A stretch of DNA of 64,000 nt from Niebla homalea. Lineage: Eukaryota > Ascomycota > Lecanoromycetes > Lecanorales > Ramalinaceae. Shown piece after piece: positions 1 to 14,089 of the stretch. How positions within the stretch are numbered: the first letter of the stretch is position 1; each line of letters begins with the position of its first letter. The stretch is from assembly GCA_019925105.1 (NCBI GenBank), contig JAHGAU010000028.1:124001-188000 (forward strand), written 5' to 3'. The notes beneath the pieces are model-generated. The model did not search any database, was not told the DNA's origin, and saw nothing but the letters and a program-made list of their open reading frames with translations. A program made the position numbers and the translations under genes.

Positions 1-2146
1 GTTAATAAAAAGCAAAGACGGTAACTTAAGGCTAAATATATAAGGTAAGGGTATAAAGACGGTAGCCCCTTAAACAAAAAAGAGCTAGGCGATAAGGGTA
101 ATAAAAAGAATATCCGCGGCAGAAAATAAAGGGATAATAAAGGAAAAAGCAGCCGTATTAAAGAAAATAAGGATAATAATAATCCGTTTATTTAATAATA
201 AAAAGAAAAACGCGGTTATAAAAATAAATCCGTAATAATTAATAAAGACTTTTAAAATAATAACGGAACCGTTAATAAAATAAATTATTATAATACGTAA
301 ATTATAAAGTAAAAATATCCTTTTAATATAACGTCTTTAAAAATAAAAGAAAACTTAAAGAAGTTTAAAGCTTAAGTTAATAAGGGAAAGTATAAATTAA
401 TTAAGGTTTTAAGGTAATTATTTACCGTTATAATAAATAAAATATATTTATTACGTTTTAAGGAAACCAAAAAAGAAACTATATTAAAGAATATAGAAAA
501 AGAGAATATAATTCTTTACTTAAAGTTTAAAATTATTAATTATAAGCTTCCGCCGATAATAAAAAGACCTAATTCTTTAAGACGTATAAAAGGTACTTTA
601 TTATTATATTAAACGTAATATTAATAAAAATATATAATAATATCTTAAATAAAAAGATTATTAAAAAAGGATCTTTTAAAATAACTCGGTTATAAAATAA
701 AGCGGTTAATATTTATTAATATTTTAAATATTAAAATTATAAATATATTATTATAAAGTACTTTAATATTATAAGATATACGGTTTATATTAAGGGTTCC
801 GATACTTATAAATATATAAAGTTAATAGTTAAAAGGCTTATAAAAATACGTTTAAATACGTTATATATAATAAGGAAGGATACTTAATAATGGATTCTAA
901 ATATATAATAAAAGTTAAAAAGATTAAACGTAAAAAAATCCGGATAACCGCGAAAATCCAACGGTATAATACGTATAAAATTAATATAACGGGTTAATTA
1001 AAAATAACCTTAAAACGTAAGCTTAATTAATTAAATAATAAAAGGTAAATAATAATAATAAATAAAGTAAAAAAGAAAAAGCTTTTTACGATCTTAACTT
1101 TAAAAGCTAGCCATCTTATATCTTTAATAATAACCGGGAAGATATTAAATTAAAAAACGCTTAATTTTAATAAGAAATCCGTAACTTAAACGGGTATAAA
1201 AAAAAGAATTTTTATAAAAATTAATATATAATATATTAACGCTTTTAAAAGTAATATAATATAACGTCCGTAATAAAGGAATTAAAGTAATAATATTAAT
1301 ATTTAAGTTTAAAGAAATTAAAAATATTAATATTACATAATTTATATATATATTTATTTATTAATTTAAAAAGGGGTTTTACTTAACCTTTAAAGGGGAT
1401 AAGATAACCAGAATATGCTTCTTTATAAATAAGCGGTTTAACGTAAATAATTAAGATATTACTTATTATAATAAAAACCTTTATATATTTTATATTATAA
1501 AGGAAAAAAACTTAAAGGGCGACTTTAATATTTATAATATATATAACCCGCTATTAATTAATAAGGAGGGACCTTTTATAATACCGTTACTTAAAGAGGT
1601 CTTAATTACTTTAAGCGAATATATATTATTTAAAAACTTTAACCTATATTACTATATATAAAATAAGGAAAAGTATATAATAAATTATGTTAAATTAAAT
1701 AATTTATTAATAGTTATTACTTAAATTAACCTTTTATTATTAATATTATAAAAGATTATTACGTAAAAGAATTATAAATTTAAAACGATAATTAATTTAA
1801 TCTTTAATACGGAAAAGATTACCGGTATAATCGTAATATATAGGCTATAAAAAAACTTAAAATATAACTTAAATTATATACTAATATAAATAACCTTAAA
1901 TTAAACCGTTAATATAACCTTATTATTACCGGTAAGGAAAGCATAAAAAACGGTTAAAAAATAAAGATTTATATAAAAACGGAAGAAATAATAATATAAT
2001 TTATAAACCTCCCTTAATTAAATAATAAAGATTAGATCGACCTTTTTATAAAGTAAATAATAAAAATATTAAATAAAGTAATTAATAAAACTATCCCGAT
2101 AATAAAACCCTTTTAAAAAGCTAAAATTTACTAAAATAAAAAATAT
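1..2146 (+). mobile_element. LINE-E, piece 1 of 4 (5' end outside window)
   Basis: This plus-strand stretch aligns by eye with the interior of LINE-B (about 15,180-17,370) and LINE-D, but is more diverged than those copies are from each other. It is therefore an older copy or a sister subfamily. By comparison with LINE-B, roughly 0.65 kb of the 5' end lies before the window. The piece stops at a 13-bp target duplication (2134-2146) created by LINE-A, and the sequence resumes at 7930. It corresponds to the end of ORF1 and the endonuclease part of ORF2, wholly destroyed by RIP. Confidence 0.8.
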
Positions 2147-5100
2147 TGATTGATTGATTGATTGATTTATACTACGGATCTAGCTAGGCTAATTCCGGCG
2201 TTCCTTAATACTCGGTTATTTAGCCTTATTAATAACCGTAAAAACCCGATATTTATTATATTAAGAATAAAAACCGGTATTTACTTAACTTTTATTTTCG
2301 TTTTAAGGATTAAGAGCATTTATAACTATTTAAAGAATAAAAATTTATTTATATACTTTTTTTAAGAAAACCTATAATATTACGATTAAATTTACTTAAA
2401 AATTATTTTTAAATTTATTGTTTTTCCGTTATTTTACGGGTTTATTTAATATTAAAATTTTAAAATTCCGATTATATTATTGAATATCCTTACCGATATA
2501 TAAGTTATTATTATTTTATTTATATAACTTTATTAATTAATATAATATTGCCTTTTATATTGCTTTAATATTTATAGTTTTTTTAGCTTTTTATTAAATA
2601 TAGTTTTTTTATTATTACTTTTTATCCTTAAATTAATAACGAGGTTTCTTAATTAAATCCTTAATTATTTTATTTATTTCCTTAATTAAGTTAAATTATA
2701 ATAATAAGCCTATAATTATTATAAATTTAACGGCCGCCTTAATACCTTTTTTATTAATAAATATTTAACGATAATTATTAATTTTTATCCTTTTAATTAA
2801 CTTTAATTTAAGCTCCTTAAATAATAAATAAAAGATTAATATATATATAGCGTTTTACTTCCGTTATTTATATTTATAATTAACGTTAATCCGGTTATTA
2901 ACGTATATAATAAAGAGAAAATAAATTAAACCGTTTTTATTTATCCGGAGTTAAATTATTAACGTATTATTACCTTTTTTATAATTTTATAACGTTAAAG
3001 ATACTTATTAATAATTTTATTACTATTTAAAGCCGGATATCGTTATTTTTAAGGGATCGATTTTTTATATTTACGTTAACGCTTTATTTATTTCTTTTTA
3101 ATTTATAAAATAATTACCGTTAATTTCACCTTTATAGTTTTCTTTTCCTCCGCCGTTTTCGCTTTAAATAAAAATTTATATACTTTTATATTAACTTCTT
3201 AAATATAAGTTAAATTAATTTCTTTCTTAATTTACTTTAATTTAACTTCCGTAAAAGGGATAAATACTATTTTTTTACGCCTTTTTATCCGTGACTTTTT
3301 ATAATTTTAATAAATACGTTTATTTCTTATTAACGTAATTAAGTTTATACCTTTTTTAAGCCTTATTTAAGTAATTATTTAATTAAGGGTTAACTTTATT
3401 AATAATATAAAAACCTCGGATTTTAATATCGGGACGGAAGTTACTTTATATACTTTACTTATTATTTTTAAGTATTAATTTTAAACCTTTTATAATTACC
3501 GGACGGGTTCTTTCCTATATTTAAACGTATTTTCGGGTACGTATTAAATAGTTATTATATACGTTATCGTAAACTTTATAATTACTTAATAAATAGTTTT
3601 AACCTTTTCTAAAATAGCTTTTTACGTTAACGTTATAAGGTAAATAAAGCCTTTTTTTTATAAAATTATTTTCTTTTAAATTTTTTTTATATAATTTTTT
3701 TAATTTAATTTCTTATTAATTTATAAGTTAAATATTTTAATATTAACCTTTAATTTTATTATTATATTATTTAAGTTTACCGTAATTATTATATTATATA
3801 AATTTAAGCTTTTTATTATATAAATAAACTTATATTTATATAAGGCGAATTAAGCTTTATATATTTTTATTTATTATAAATAAACTTTATAAGTTTATTT
3901 TAACTTTAAATAATTTATATAAATAAATATATTATAAGTTAAAAAGTAAATATTATTAATAAAGCTTTTTACTTAAATTTTTTATTTTAATTTTATTAAG
4001 TTTTTAATAAATAAACCGTTAAAAAATAAGAATAAGACCGGGAAAATAAATAACCTTTAAGAAATCCTTATTATTGCGGGCTTTATTATACTTATTTTTT
4101 ATCTTAAGTTAATTAATATTGCTTAATTATTTAAGAAACTTTTTATTTAATTTATAAAAAAAGTAAAACTTTTTTTTTTTATAAATTATATAATAATTTT
4201 TAATAATTTATTTTATTAAACGCTTTTATAATATTTAAAGAAAACTTATAATATATTTTTTCCTATAACTTTATATTATATATACGTTATCGATTAAACT
4301 TTTAAGAGCTATTTCCGTTAACCGTTTTTTTCTTATTTTTATTTATTAATTAAAAAATAACTTATATTCTTTTATATAATTATTTAAAATCTTTATAATT
4401 ATCGTCTTTAAAGCCTTCCTTAACGTATAAAAAAGTATTATAAATTTATATAATTTTACTTTTAAGTAATTTAACTTAACCGGCTTCTTAAGGATAATCG
4501 TTTTAACCTTTTTAAATTTACGGGGGTAATAACTTATATTAAGGTAAGCTTAAAATAAGTAAATAAAGACTTTTTAAATAACAATACTATTATAAATAAA
4601 AACCTATTTAATATACCGTTAAGTTTAAGGGCTTTATCCTTCTTCGGTTTATTAATCGTTTTAATTATTATTTCTTAAGTTATTATTTTACTTATTATTA
4701 TTAATTTAAAATATATAATATTATTAATATTTATTAAGTTAACTTCCGGTAATAAGGGAAAGAACGCCTTTTTAAGGGCCTTAATTTTACCGTTAAAGAT
4801 ATCCATTACCGTACCGTTTAATCTTTTTAAAAGTAAAAACTTAAAAATAAATTTAAGTTTTTTATTTTATTCTTTATTATATTTTATTAATTTTTAAATA
4901 TTATAAGGAAAAACCGTTAAGTTATATATTATAGCCCGGAAGTATATTTACTTAACCTTTTAAATAATTTTCTTTTTCTTTTTTAAGCTTCCTTTAACCG
5001 CCATAACGTCTTTTAATTCTTATACTTAATAGTTTACTTTATAAGCGCTTTTATTTTTATAATCGCCTTTATATATTCTTTATTTTAATAGGTTTTAATT

Positions 5101-7916
5101 CTTTTAAATAACTTTATTATTAAGACTATTATATTAATTACTTTATTTAAAGCCTTTATTACCCATATTATGAAACAATTAATCTATTCTTTATTATTAA
5201 GTTAAAAAAGTTTTATTAATTAAAATATTATTTTTACCGCTTTTATAAATACCTTAACTTTTTTAACCGTTTTTTACGTTTATTTAAACGGTAAAAGCGG
5301 AGTTATGTTAACGGATTAATTTAAGGTTATTTATATTAAGACGTAATTTAAACTATATTTTAGGTCCTTTTAAGGTCCGTATATTATAACTGAGTTAATA
5401 ATATCTTCTGAACCGAATATTAAGTTAATCGTAATCCTAAGTTTACGGCTTTCTTATATAATAACCTTTTTTAGCGTTAATAATATAAGATTAAATTATA
5501 TAATAATTATTAATAGCTTTTTAAATTTAATATAATTAATTATATAATTTTCTTTATTTTATTAAGTATAATAAAGATTAAAGTCCTTTATTAAAAGGTA
5601 TTTATTAAGTACGGTTATAATATCCTTAAGTAACGGAATTATAAAGGGTCCCTTTTTATTAATTAATAACGGATTATACGTATTATAAATATTTAAGTTA
5701 CTTTTAATAGCCCCTTCTTATATAATCCGGAGCATATATAGGTTCCCTCCGTAATAAATAATATTTTAATTATTTATATTTAGTTTTTTATTAATAAAGA
5801 AGTACGTTTATATTATCTTATTACTTTTAAAGGCTAAATAAAAATTATCTTTTAAGTTAATTAAAGAATAAATATATAAATTATACGGTAGCTTTTATAT
5901 CGCTATAATATTAATATTCTTTATTTCTTTAAATTTAAATATTAATATTACGGCTTTAATTACTTCTTTATGTACGTTATATTATATTACCCTTAAAAGC
6001 GTAAATATATTAAATATTAACGTCCGTTAAGCTTTTTTATTAACTTTTATTTATATAAATAATTTTTTTTTAAAATTAAACGTTATTTATTTTAATGTTT
6101 TTATTATAATAATAATCCCGGTTAAGTAATTAGCTTTAAGGGTTAATATTATTATAAACTTTTTCTTTTTTACGTTATTAATTATTATGCTTTACTTTTC
6201 CTTATTTAATAAGTTCCGTTTACGTTTTAAAATTATTTTTAATTACTTTACCGGTTTAAATTTATATAAGTTATAACGTTAAACCTTAATTATTATTTTA
6301 ATTTTTTTACGTTAAATCTTTTTCGCTTTTATTATATACCGTAAATTTTATATTAAGTAATTATTATTATTATACGTTACGTATTTTAATATATTCTTTA
6401 TTAAGCCCTTTATTATTAAATTAACGTATTTATACGTATTATACCTTTTAATATATATTATATATTTTATATTATTAAGGTACTTTATAATAATATATCC
6501 GTACTTTTAATATTTAAAATATTAATAAATATCCGTTACTTAATCTTAAGGTCTTATTAATTTAAAAGATTTACCCTTTATTACCTTTTTATTAGGGATA
6601 TTATTATATATCCTTATTAACGTTATACTTAAAATAATCGTAAAGTATTTCTTTATACGATTAAAAATATTTAACCTTTTTATTATAAAAAGGAGATTAT
6701 AATTAACGATTTTTAGCTTAAAATAGAAAATTATATTCTTTTTTTTTATCCGTTTTAAAGTAATTTCTTTTTCTTTCCCCGTAAACTTTATTAAATATAT
6801 CCCGTTTACCGCGATAATAAAGGATTACCTTAATATTTTTATTATTTTATATTTTTTTTATTAATTTATTTTTTTAATTTCTTTAATTTTTCTTTTACCT
6901 TTAATAAGGTTATATTAAGAAAAATATCCCCGCTTTATAATTTACGTACCGTAATAATTTATTTTATTAACGGTTTTCCCGTTATTTTAAACGTTTTTAT
7001 TAATTATAATAAGTTTATTTTTATTATTATATTTTTCTTTTTTTTATTTAATAATCATACGGTTATTATTTTCGCCTTTTTTAACGTTACCGTTTTCTCC
7101 CCCGCCTTTATTTCCTTTACCGTTAATACCGGCGCCGCCTTTATAATTTTTATTACTTAACTTATTCCCGCTCTTTTCTTTAAAGTTTTTTTTATTATTC
7201 TTTTATTTTATACGTATTCTCTTTATTTCCTTTTATTTTTATCCGCCGGCGTTTTTATTATTGTTTTTTAAGCTTTATATAGCCTTTTTAACTCCCTTAA
7301 ATTTCTCCCCGTATTTATATAAAAATCTTTTATTTTCCGTAATCCGATTTATAATATCGGTTAAGTTTTTAACGTAATATTTTTTTATATAATTATAAGG
7401 AGGTTTTTTAATACTTTTACCGTTTCTTCCTTTATTATTTTTTCTTTATATATTTAATAATTATTTTTTTTATAATTTATTTTTATTTATTTAATATCTC
7501 TTTATTTTTTTTGGTTTTTTCTTAATTTATATATACTTAATAAAGTTTTTTACGTTTCCGTTTACCTCCTATTTATCCCTGCGTATTATCTTTATTCTTT
7601 TTGCTTTTTATTTATTACTTTTAATAATAATACCTTTATATATTATACGCGTTTTTCTACGTATATCTTATTAACTATAAGCTTTTTATTTAATTTAAAG
7701 CCTTTCTATTTCGTATTTATCGCGTTATTTATATAACTTATTACCGTTCTTATTAACTTAAGCCGCTTACCCTTTTTCCCCCTTTATTTTTACTATTATT
7801 CTGCTTCCGCTTATTATATTTAAGGTATTATCCTTACTATTACTTAAGCTATATATACGTGCCTCGTTTCTGACCTCTGGGGTCCCGTTGGTCGTCGCTA
7901 TTTTCAAAAGTAAGAT
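2147..7916 (-). mobile_element. LINE-A, full-length Tad1-like non-LTR retrotransposon, RIP-inactivated
   Basis: The element reads on the minus strand. Its 3' tail of four to five ATTG/CAAT repeats is at 2147-2165, and its 5' end near 7916 carries the family's ORF1 start region, where the start ATG has become ATA (about 7897-7901). It is flanked by an exact 13-bp target-site duplication, 2134-2146 and 7917-7929 (AAATAAAAAATAT). Its length of 5,770 bp matches LINE-C and LINE-D. Established knowledge: Tad1-clade elements encode a gag-like ORF1 and an EN-RT-RNase H ORF2. The clade is inferred from the RT-like remnants in sister copies. It is inserted antiparallel into LINE-E. No frame is intact. 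Confidence 0.88.
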
Positions 7917-7929
7917 AAATAAAAAATAT

Positions 7930-8141
7930 ATAATTACGATTATAAAGGTAAAAAGGCTAATTAAATAAACTTTTAAATATAAGAATTAAAAAATACTTAA
8001 TTAATTAAGGGTTACTTAGGAAAAAAAGGAGAAAACTATTAAAAAAGTTAAATAAATATACTTTTAATTTATAATATATAACTTAACGGTTCTACTTCGT
8101 AATATTTAAAAGTTAATAAAGTATAATAAAGAATAAAATAA
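7930..8141 (+). mobile_element. LINE-E, piece 2 of 4
   Basis: This continues LINE-E exactly where LINE-A interrupted it. It aligns with LINE-B around 17,375-17,580, and ends at the left copy (8137-8141) of the AATAA target duplication made by the small LTR element. It corresponds to the linker between the endonuclease and RT parts of ORF2. Confidence 0.82.
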
Positions 8142-8304
8142 TGTTATGTGTAATGTGCGCATGCCAAGAGCTTGTCGGGCACTAGTATTAAAAGGGTATA
8201 ATGGCTTGGCGCGTACACTTATATTACGTACCTTTATAGCTAGGTAGATACTTATTATATATATTATTTTTACATTTTTACCTTAATACTCTTAATACCT
8301 AATA
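8142..8304. repeat. Left LTR of small LTR element
   Basis: The 163-bp terminal repeat has exactly the same length as its partner at 9366-9528. The left edge is the less mutated one (TGTTATGTGTAATGTG), whereas the right copy keeps the better 3' edge (CTCAGTACCTGACA). Confidence 0.88.
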
Positions 8305-9365
8305 AATAATAATAATAACTTTAGTTATTTAAGCCTTTAATATAGATATTATATAATCTTTAGCACCCTATTATTAGCGGTAATTATATTATAGCTTATC
8401 TACTTAATCCCTATATTAAGCGGAGTTTTTAACTAGATATCTTATTGTTATATTTTTATTTATTAGAACTATATTAATAGCTTTAATTAATTCGATTATA
8501 TTATTTTCAATATTATTATACTTATTAACTTTTAAATTAAGTAAATTTACTTTAATACCTTAAACTTCACTTATAAGATCCAGAACTTCATTATTAATAC
8601 CTTTATTAACAAGCTTACCAGCTAATTATTTTTTATTTAAATCCTACCTTACTATCTACGACCTTTATATAAGATTTATATCTCTTAAATCTCTTATTAA
8701 ATCAATACTTATAGTTAAAGTATTATTATTACGGGTCCTTCCTACTATAATACTTAAAGACCTTTACCGCAAATTTACTTTATTACCCTTATCGTAAAAG
8801 TTATTATATAAAAAAGAATTATTAATTAAATATAAGTAAGAGTTTTTAATTAAGTTATTTATAATTATTATAGATAAGCTTTAAAGTATTATCGAAAAAA
8901 ATAATAAAGAAATCTATAAGCTTATAATAAGGATTGAACGAGAAGCTTAAAAGCAGGAAATATAAATAAATATTCCTTTAAAAGAAGTATATATAAATCA
9001 GTTAAATAATAGCTAAAGCCTTATTATACTTATAAGGATTACTTACTCCCTATGGCTTAAGTAAGACCCGATTCGGTAAAACCACGGATATTACGGGTTT
9101 AAGCGATTTAGCTTAATTACAACCTTTAAATCCACGATTATATCCCGGGTAAATTACGATAAATACCCGGCTTACGGGTTTTTGATTTTTTAATTTTCCT
9201 TTAATAATTAACCTTAATGCTTAATAACTATAACTTCCTTTTACTTCCTTAATATACTTAGCGCTAGATATACTTATTCTTTAACCTTAAGCCGCTTTTA
9301 TTAATAAAGATTTTAATTTTACCGTCGTAACGAAGGCGTTACGGTCTTTCCTTTTATAATATATT

Positions 9366-9528
9366 TATTATATATAATATACGTATATTAAGAGCTTATC
9401 GGGCACTAGCATTAAAAGGGTATAGTGGCTTAACGCGTACACTTATATTGCGTACCTTCATAGCTAGGTAGATACTCATTATACATATTACTCCCACATT
9501 TTTACCTCAGTACTCTCAGTACCTGACA
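9366..9528. repeat. Right LTR of small LTR element
   Basis: This is the 163-bp partner of 8142-8304. The first 30 bases show G-to-A and C-to-T changes relative to the left copy, while the last 60 bases are nearly unmutated. Confidence 0.88.
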
Positions 9529-9533
9529 AATAA

Positions 9534-11721
9534 GAAATTAAAGTTTATTCTTAAATTCTTACTTTTTAAGAGATTAAATAATACGTTAATTAATATTTTT
9601 AACGGTAAAATTAGAGCCCTTAAAGAAGTATTTTTCCCTTTTCCGTTAAAAATTAATTTAAACGATATTGACGGCGTTATATACTTTAACCCCGTATTAA
9701 TAAATAAGGTAATAATTTAAGATATAATAATTAAAGCGATTAATAAATTAAAGAAAAATAAAGCCTTAAATTTAAATAAAATTCTTAATAAATTCTTAAT
9801 AATAATAATTTTACCGTTTAAAAAAATCTTTATTTACCTTTTTTAAGTATATTTTAATATTAATTATTACTTACGTAAGTTTAAAGAAATAAAAATAATT
9901 ATCTTTAAGAAGCTTATTAAGCCGGATTACTTTAAGGTAAAGTCTTATAAACTTATTATACTTTTATATATATTAAGGAAAACCTTAAAAACGGTAATAA
10001 TAAAGATCCTTAACGATTATATAAAGAATTACAGACTTCTCTCCGATTAATAAATAAAAATAAGGAAAAATTAATTAATAGAAATAGCCCTTAAAAGGTT
10101 AATTAACGGCGTATATATAATATAAGATTACGGGAAAAAGTATATTATAAGTTTTCTTTTATTTAATATTATAAGTATTTTCGATAAAATAAATTACCGG
10201 AGGTTATTATATAATTTAAAAAAGAAAAGGATATTATTTTTCTTAATTAAATAAATGAAAAGTTTTTTAAGTAATTAAGTTACGTTAATTAATTTAAGAT
10301 AAAAAATAAGCTTAATAAAGCTTACTATAATAAAGATTCCTTAAAAATCGTTTATTTCTTTTATATTATTTTTATTCTTTAACGGTTTATTAATTAAAAA
10401 GCTTATTAAGTTAAGATAAAAGGTTTAAATTAAAGGCTTTATTAATAATATTTACCTGTTAACTTATAATCTTTTTATATATATAAATTATTTAAAATTA
10501 AAATAAACTTATAAAGTTTATTTCTAATAAGCGAGAACTTACGGGGCTTAATTCGCGCCGTATAAGTATAAATTTATTTATATAATTAAAAGCCTAAAAC
10601 TATATAATATAATAGTTATAGTAAACTTAAATAGAGTTACGGTAAAGCCGGATATTAATATCAAAGTCTTTAATTATTAAGTAAATAAAAAATTTAATTA
10701 AAAAAATTATATAAGAAAAGTTTAAAAGAAAATAACTTTATAAGAAAGGGGCTTTATTTATTTTACCGTATTAATATAAAGAGCTATATTATAGAAAACC
10801 CGGATTATTTATTAAATTACAATAAAGTTAACTATAATATATATTATAGTTATTTAATATATATTTAAAAGTACTCCGGGATATAAAAAAGAGCCTATTT
10901 AAATATTATAGAAAGTCTAAAACCGGTATTTAAGAATAATTAACGGTACTTATAAAATAACTTTTATCTTAATATTAAAGTTTAAGGTTTTTATATCGTT
11001 AATTAAAGTTTTATTAAATTAAATAATTACTTAAATAAGGTTAAAAAAATATATATACTTAATTACGATAATAGGAAACGAGCGGATCCGCTAGAATTTT
11101 AATAGGCTTTAAGTTAAAAAAAGTAAATTAAAAATATTTATCTTTTTTCTTATTAAAATAAAATAAGAATAAGTTAAAAAGAAAATTAAACTTACCGGTA
11201 TCCCGGAGGTTAATTTAAGTATATATAAATTCCTATTAAACGTAAAAAAGACCGAAATTAAAAGGATTTAACAAGTAAAAACTATAACGATCGCCTTATA
11301 AGCTATAATAAAATAAATTAAACGTTAACGGAAATATAGGGACTTTATACCTTAAAATTATTACTATTTAATTCTTAATAATAAAAAGATTATTTATTGC
11401 CGCCGTTATAATATTATAAAGAAAGATAATAACGTATTAATAATGTAACTCCGGACGGATTAAAACGTTTTAACTTATTTCTTATTTATTATATATACTG
11501 GAGGTTAAATAAACGTTAAGTATAAATACGGATAAAGGAAATAAAATACTATATATATCCTTATTTTATATCCTTTATTTATTAAAGTTAAATTAAAACT
11601 TATAATAATAATTAATACTTATAATTACCGTTAAATACTATTTATAAAATAAAATATATAAACGGCCGTTAAGTTTATAATATTTATTAAGTTATTAACG
11701 TAATTTAACTTCGTTATAAAG
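9534..11721 (+). mobile_element. LINE-E, piece 3 of 4 (reverse transcriptase part)
   Basis: This continues LINE-E after the small LTR element and aligns with LINE-B 17,581-19,790. It covers the RT core and the start of the RNase H-like C-terminal part, with translation remnants around 9750-9800 resembling the KAPGxDGIxNKFL region of LINE RTs. It ends at the left copy (11717-11721) of the TAAAG target duplication of Gypsy-1. Confidence 0.82.
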
Positions 11722-12067
11722 TGTTAGCAGCTAGCGCCATCTCTGCGCCGGCGTTACAGTGGTGCGCTATATTGCTGCGCCAAGGTAGGCCGTTAGGCCT
11801 TGGTAAAGGGCCTTAGTAAAGGGCCTTAATAACGGCATTAATATATGTTATTCATAAGCCGTAGCTTAATAGGCATAAAGCGGGGTAATTATTATTTTTA
11901 TTTTAAGTAAAGGCTATATTTTAATTCTTTTTAAGTTTTTTAAGAATTAATCTTATTATTAATTTATTTATTAAAGTAGTATTTAAGTATTTAAACCGTA
12001 ACGTTATATTTTCTATATTTACCTTTATTAATCCCGCCGGCGTATTATTAACGGAGTTAATTTAATA
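11722..12067 (+). repeat. 5' LTR of Gypsy-1
   Basis: The 346-bp repeat has a well preserved first 120 bases (for example CATCTCTGCGCCGGCG) and a RIP-altered end (TTTAATA for CTAACA). The 3' LTR shows the mirror pattern, being altered at its start and preserved at its end. The outer edges of the element were therefore spared relative to the interior. Confidence 0.92.
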
Positions 12068-12399
12068 TTTTAATTCTTTTTCTTTATTAAAGAGAAAGTT
12101 TAACGTTACCGTTATAATAAATATTTAATTAACTTAATAAACCTTAGAATAAAAAGGCAATATTTACCCTTTAATTAAAAACCTTTTATTATAGCTGAAT
12201 AAATCGTAACGGTAAAGTATCCTTACGATATTACGGCTTAATAAGTTTAATTTCTGGAATTATAATTTAAAATTAACCGGCTTAAAGTTAAGAATTATAT
12301 TTATTAAAAATATATATTTAACCGCGTTAACGTATAATATAAGGGTTTATACTTTAGGACTTTCCTTTACGTTAACCCTATTATAAACTTTTATGTTAA

Positions 12400-13260
12400 T
12401 AACGTATCGTTAACGGCTTTTATTTTACCCCGTAAAGGTAAGTTTTTTTATCCGGAAAGGTTTAAGCTATATTAAAATAAGTTTAAAGGTAAGTATTAAA
12501 CGTAATTTATTAACTTAAAGAAATAATTTATATTTTACTTTAAATACTTTTTTACTAAAAAAAAAGATAATTTTTATTTAAGGTTTATTTCTCGTAAAAT
12601 CTTTAACTTACCGGATAAGGAAATTAATAAAATAAATTATTAAGAACTTAAGGATAAACTTTTAAACTTAATAATTAATCCGGAAAACCGTTAACTTTCT
12701 TATTATAAGCGGTTTAAAAATATTAAATAATATTTTAATTAAAAGATAACGTAATTCCGTAATATTTTAAAGATTATAAAAAAAAACTTATTATTATTAT
12801 TAAATAAATTTTATATCTATATATTTTTTATAAAGCTTTTACCGGAGCTTAAAATTAAAATCCTTATAATTAATAAGGTATTAAAAACCCGGGATAATAT
12901 TATAATAGTAATAATTATATAAAAGAATAACTTAAAGTATACCATTAATAATAATTAAAAAGTTAATAAGGGTAAATCCCTTAAAAATAAAGTATTTAAA
13001 TTTAATTCCGACAGTTTAAAGTTAACGTATACCTTTATTAAAATTAATTTTCGTAATTAAAAACGTAAGGTTATATCTAAAAATTTTAATACCGCCCTTA
13101 AAGTAAATAAGAACGTTGAATATTATATATATTACGGAAAGGGCCATTATATATCCGATTACTTTACCGTCTTATAAAATAAGGTCTTAATAATAAGCGT
13201 AAAATCCTATAAAAAGGATAATACGTTAAAAAACGATAAAGTTCCGGTAACGTTTTAAGG
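12400..13260 (+). pseudogene. Gypsy-1 gag remnant with zinc knuckle
   Basis: The strongest trace is at about 13,117-13,160. There a frame still reads YYxYYGKGHYISDYF, a CCHC zinc knuckle whose cysteines have become tyrosine, exactly what TGY-to-TAY RIP mutation gives. Upstream frames (about 12,350-12,960) have the charged, helical look of a Ty3/Gypsy gag but contain many TAA stops. This is a dead coding region. The upstream limit is only approximate. Confidence 0.65.
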
Positions 13261-14089
13261 TCGGAATTAATAAAAAGATAATTAAAAATATATCCGGCTT
13301 TTATTATTAAGGGTTAAATAAGTTTCTAAAATAATCCTTAATTATTAAGTATATTAATTAATATTAAAGCTTAAATAAATTTAATTTTATAAGTATATAT
13401 AGTTTAATAAAACTTATAATTAACTCCCGTTATTTTGCCGTAAATAGCTTTTCTTAATAATAAATAGATTTTTTATTATAACTTTTATTAATTATAATAT
13501 TATTTAATTAATAATTAAAAGCAATAAAAATAATATAAGATATTTTTTTACGTTATTAATTAAAAAGGTTTAAACGTAATCCTTAATTTATTAACCTTAT
13601 ACGCCTTATAAATAATAATTAATCCGGCGGCGGATAAATAACGCTTTAAAATTAATTTTTATAAGTTATAGATTAATAATATTTATAACTTTAATTAAAA
13701 TTTAATAAAAATTAATAAAATTTTTATAATTATTTATATTAACGTAATAACGGAGCGCTTAAAAGTATTATAAATCTTTTAAAGTAATTTAACGCGTATA
13801 AATACTATAAAAGACTTTATTAACCAGAGCGTCCCGAAGGAGTTAAGTGAATATATAAATATTTTTTCCAATAATATAATTAATACTTTACTTAAATTAA
13901 AAAAAAAATTACGTTATTAACTTAAATAATAAAAAATTATTATATAATCCCTTATATAACCTATTTCAGATAAAGTTAACGGAGCTCCGGCGGTATTTTA
14001 AGGATATTATAATTTAAAATTAAATTTATTATTTAATATTACTTATAAGTATTTTAATCCTTTTTATATTTAAAAAGGATAACGGCCTT

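Larger units (their letters stand above)
8142..9528. mobile_element. Small non-autonomous LTR retrotransposon (1,387 bp)
   Basis: Two 163-bp terminal repeats (8142-8304 and 9366-9528) begin TGTTATG (RIP-altered TATTATA in the right copy) and end ACCTGACA (ACCTAATA in the left copy). They differ almost only by RIP-type transitions. Exact 5-bp target duplications AATAA lie at 8137-8141 and 9529-9533. The 1,061-bp interior shows no recognisable RT or integrase, so the element probably depended on another element for movement. Its size places it between TRIM and LARD types. Part of its interior (about 9045-9180) and its LTR resemble the diverged copy at 27497-28227. Coding strand unknown. Confidence 0.88.
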
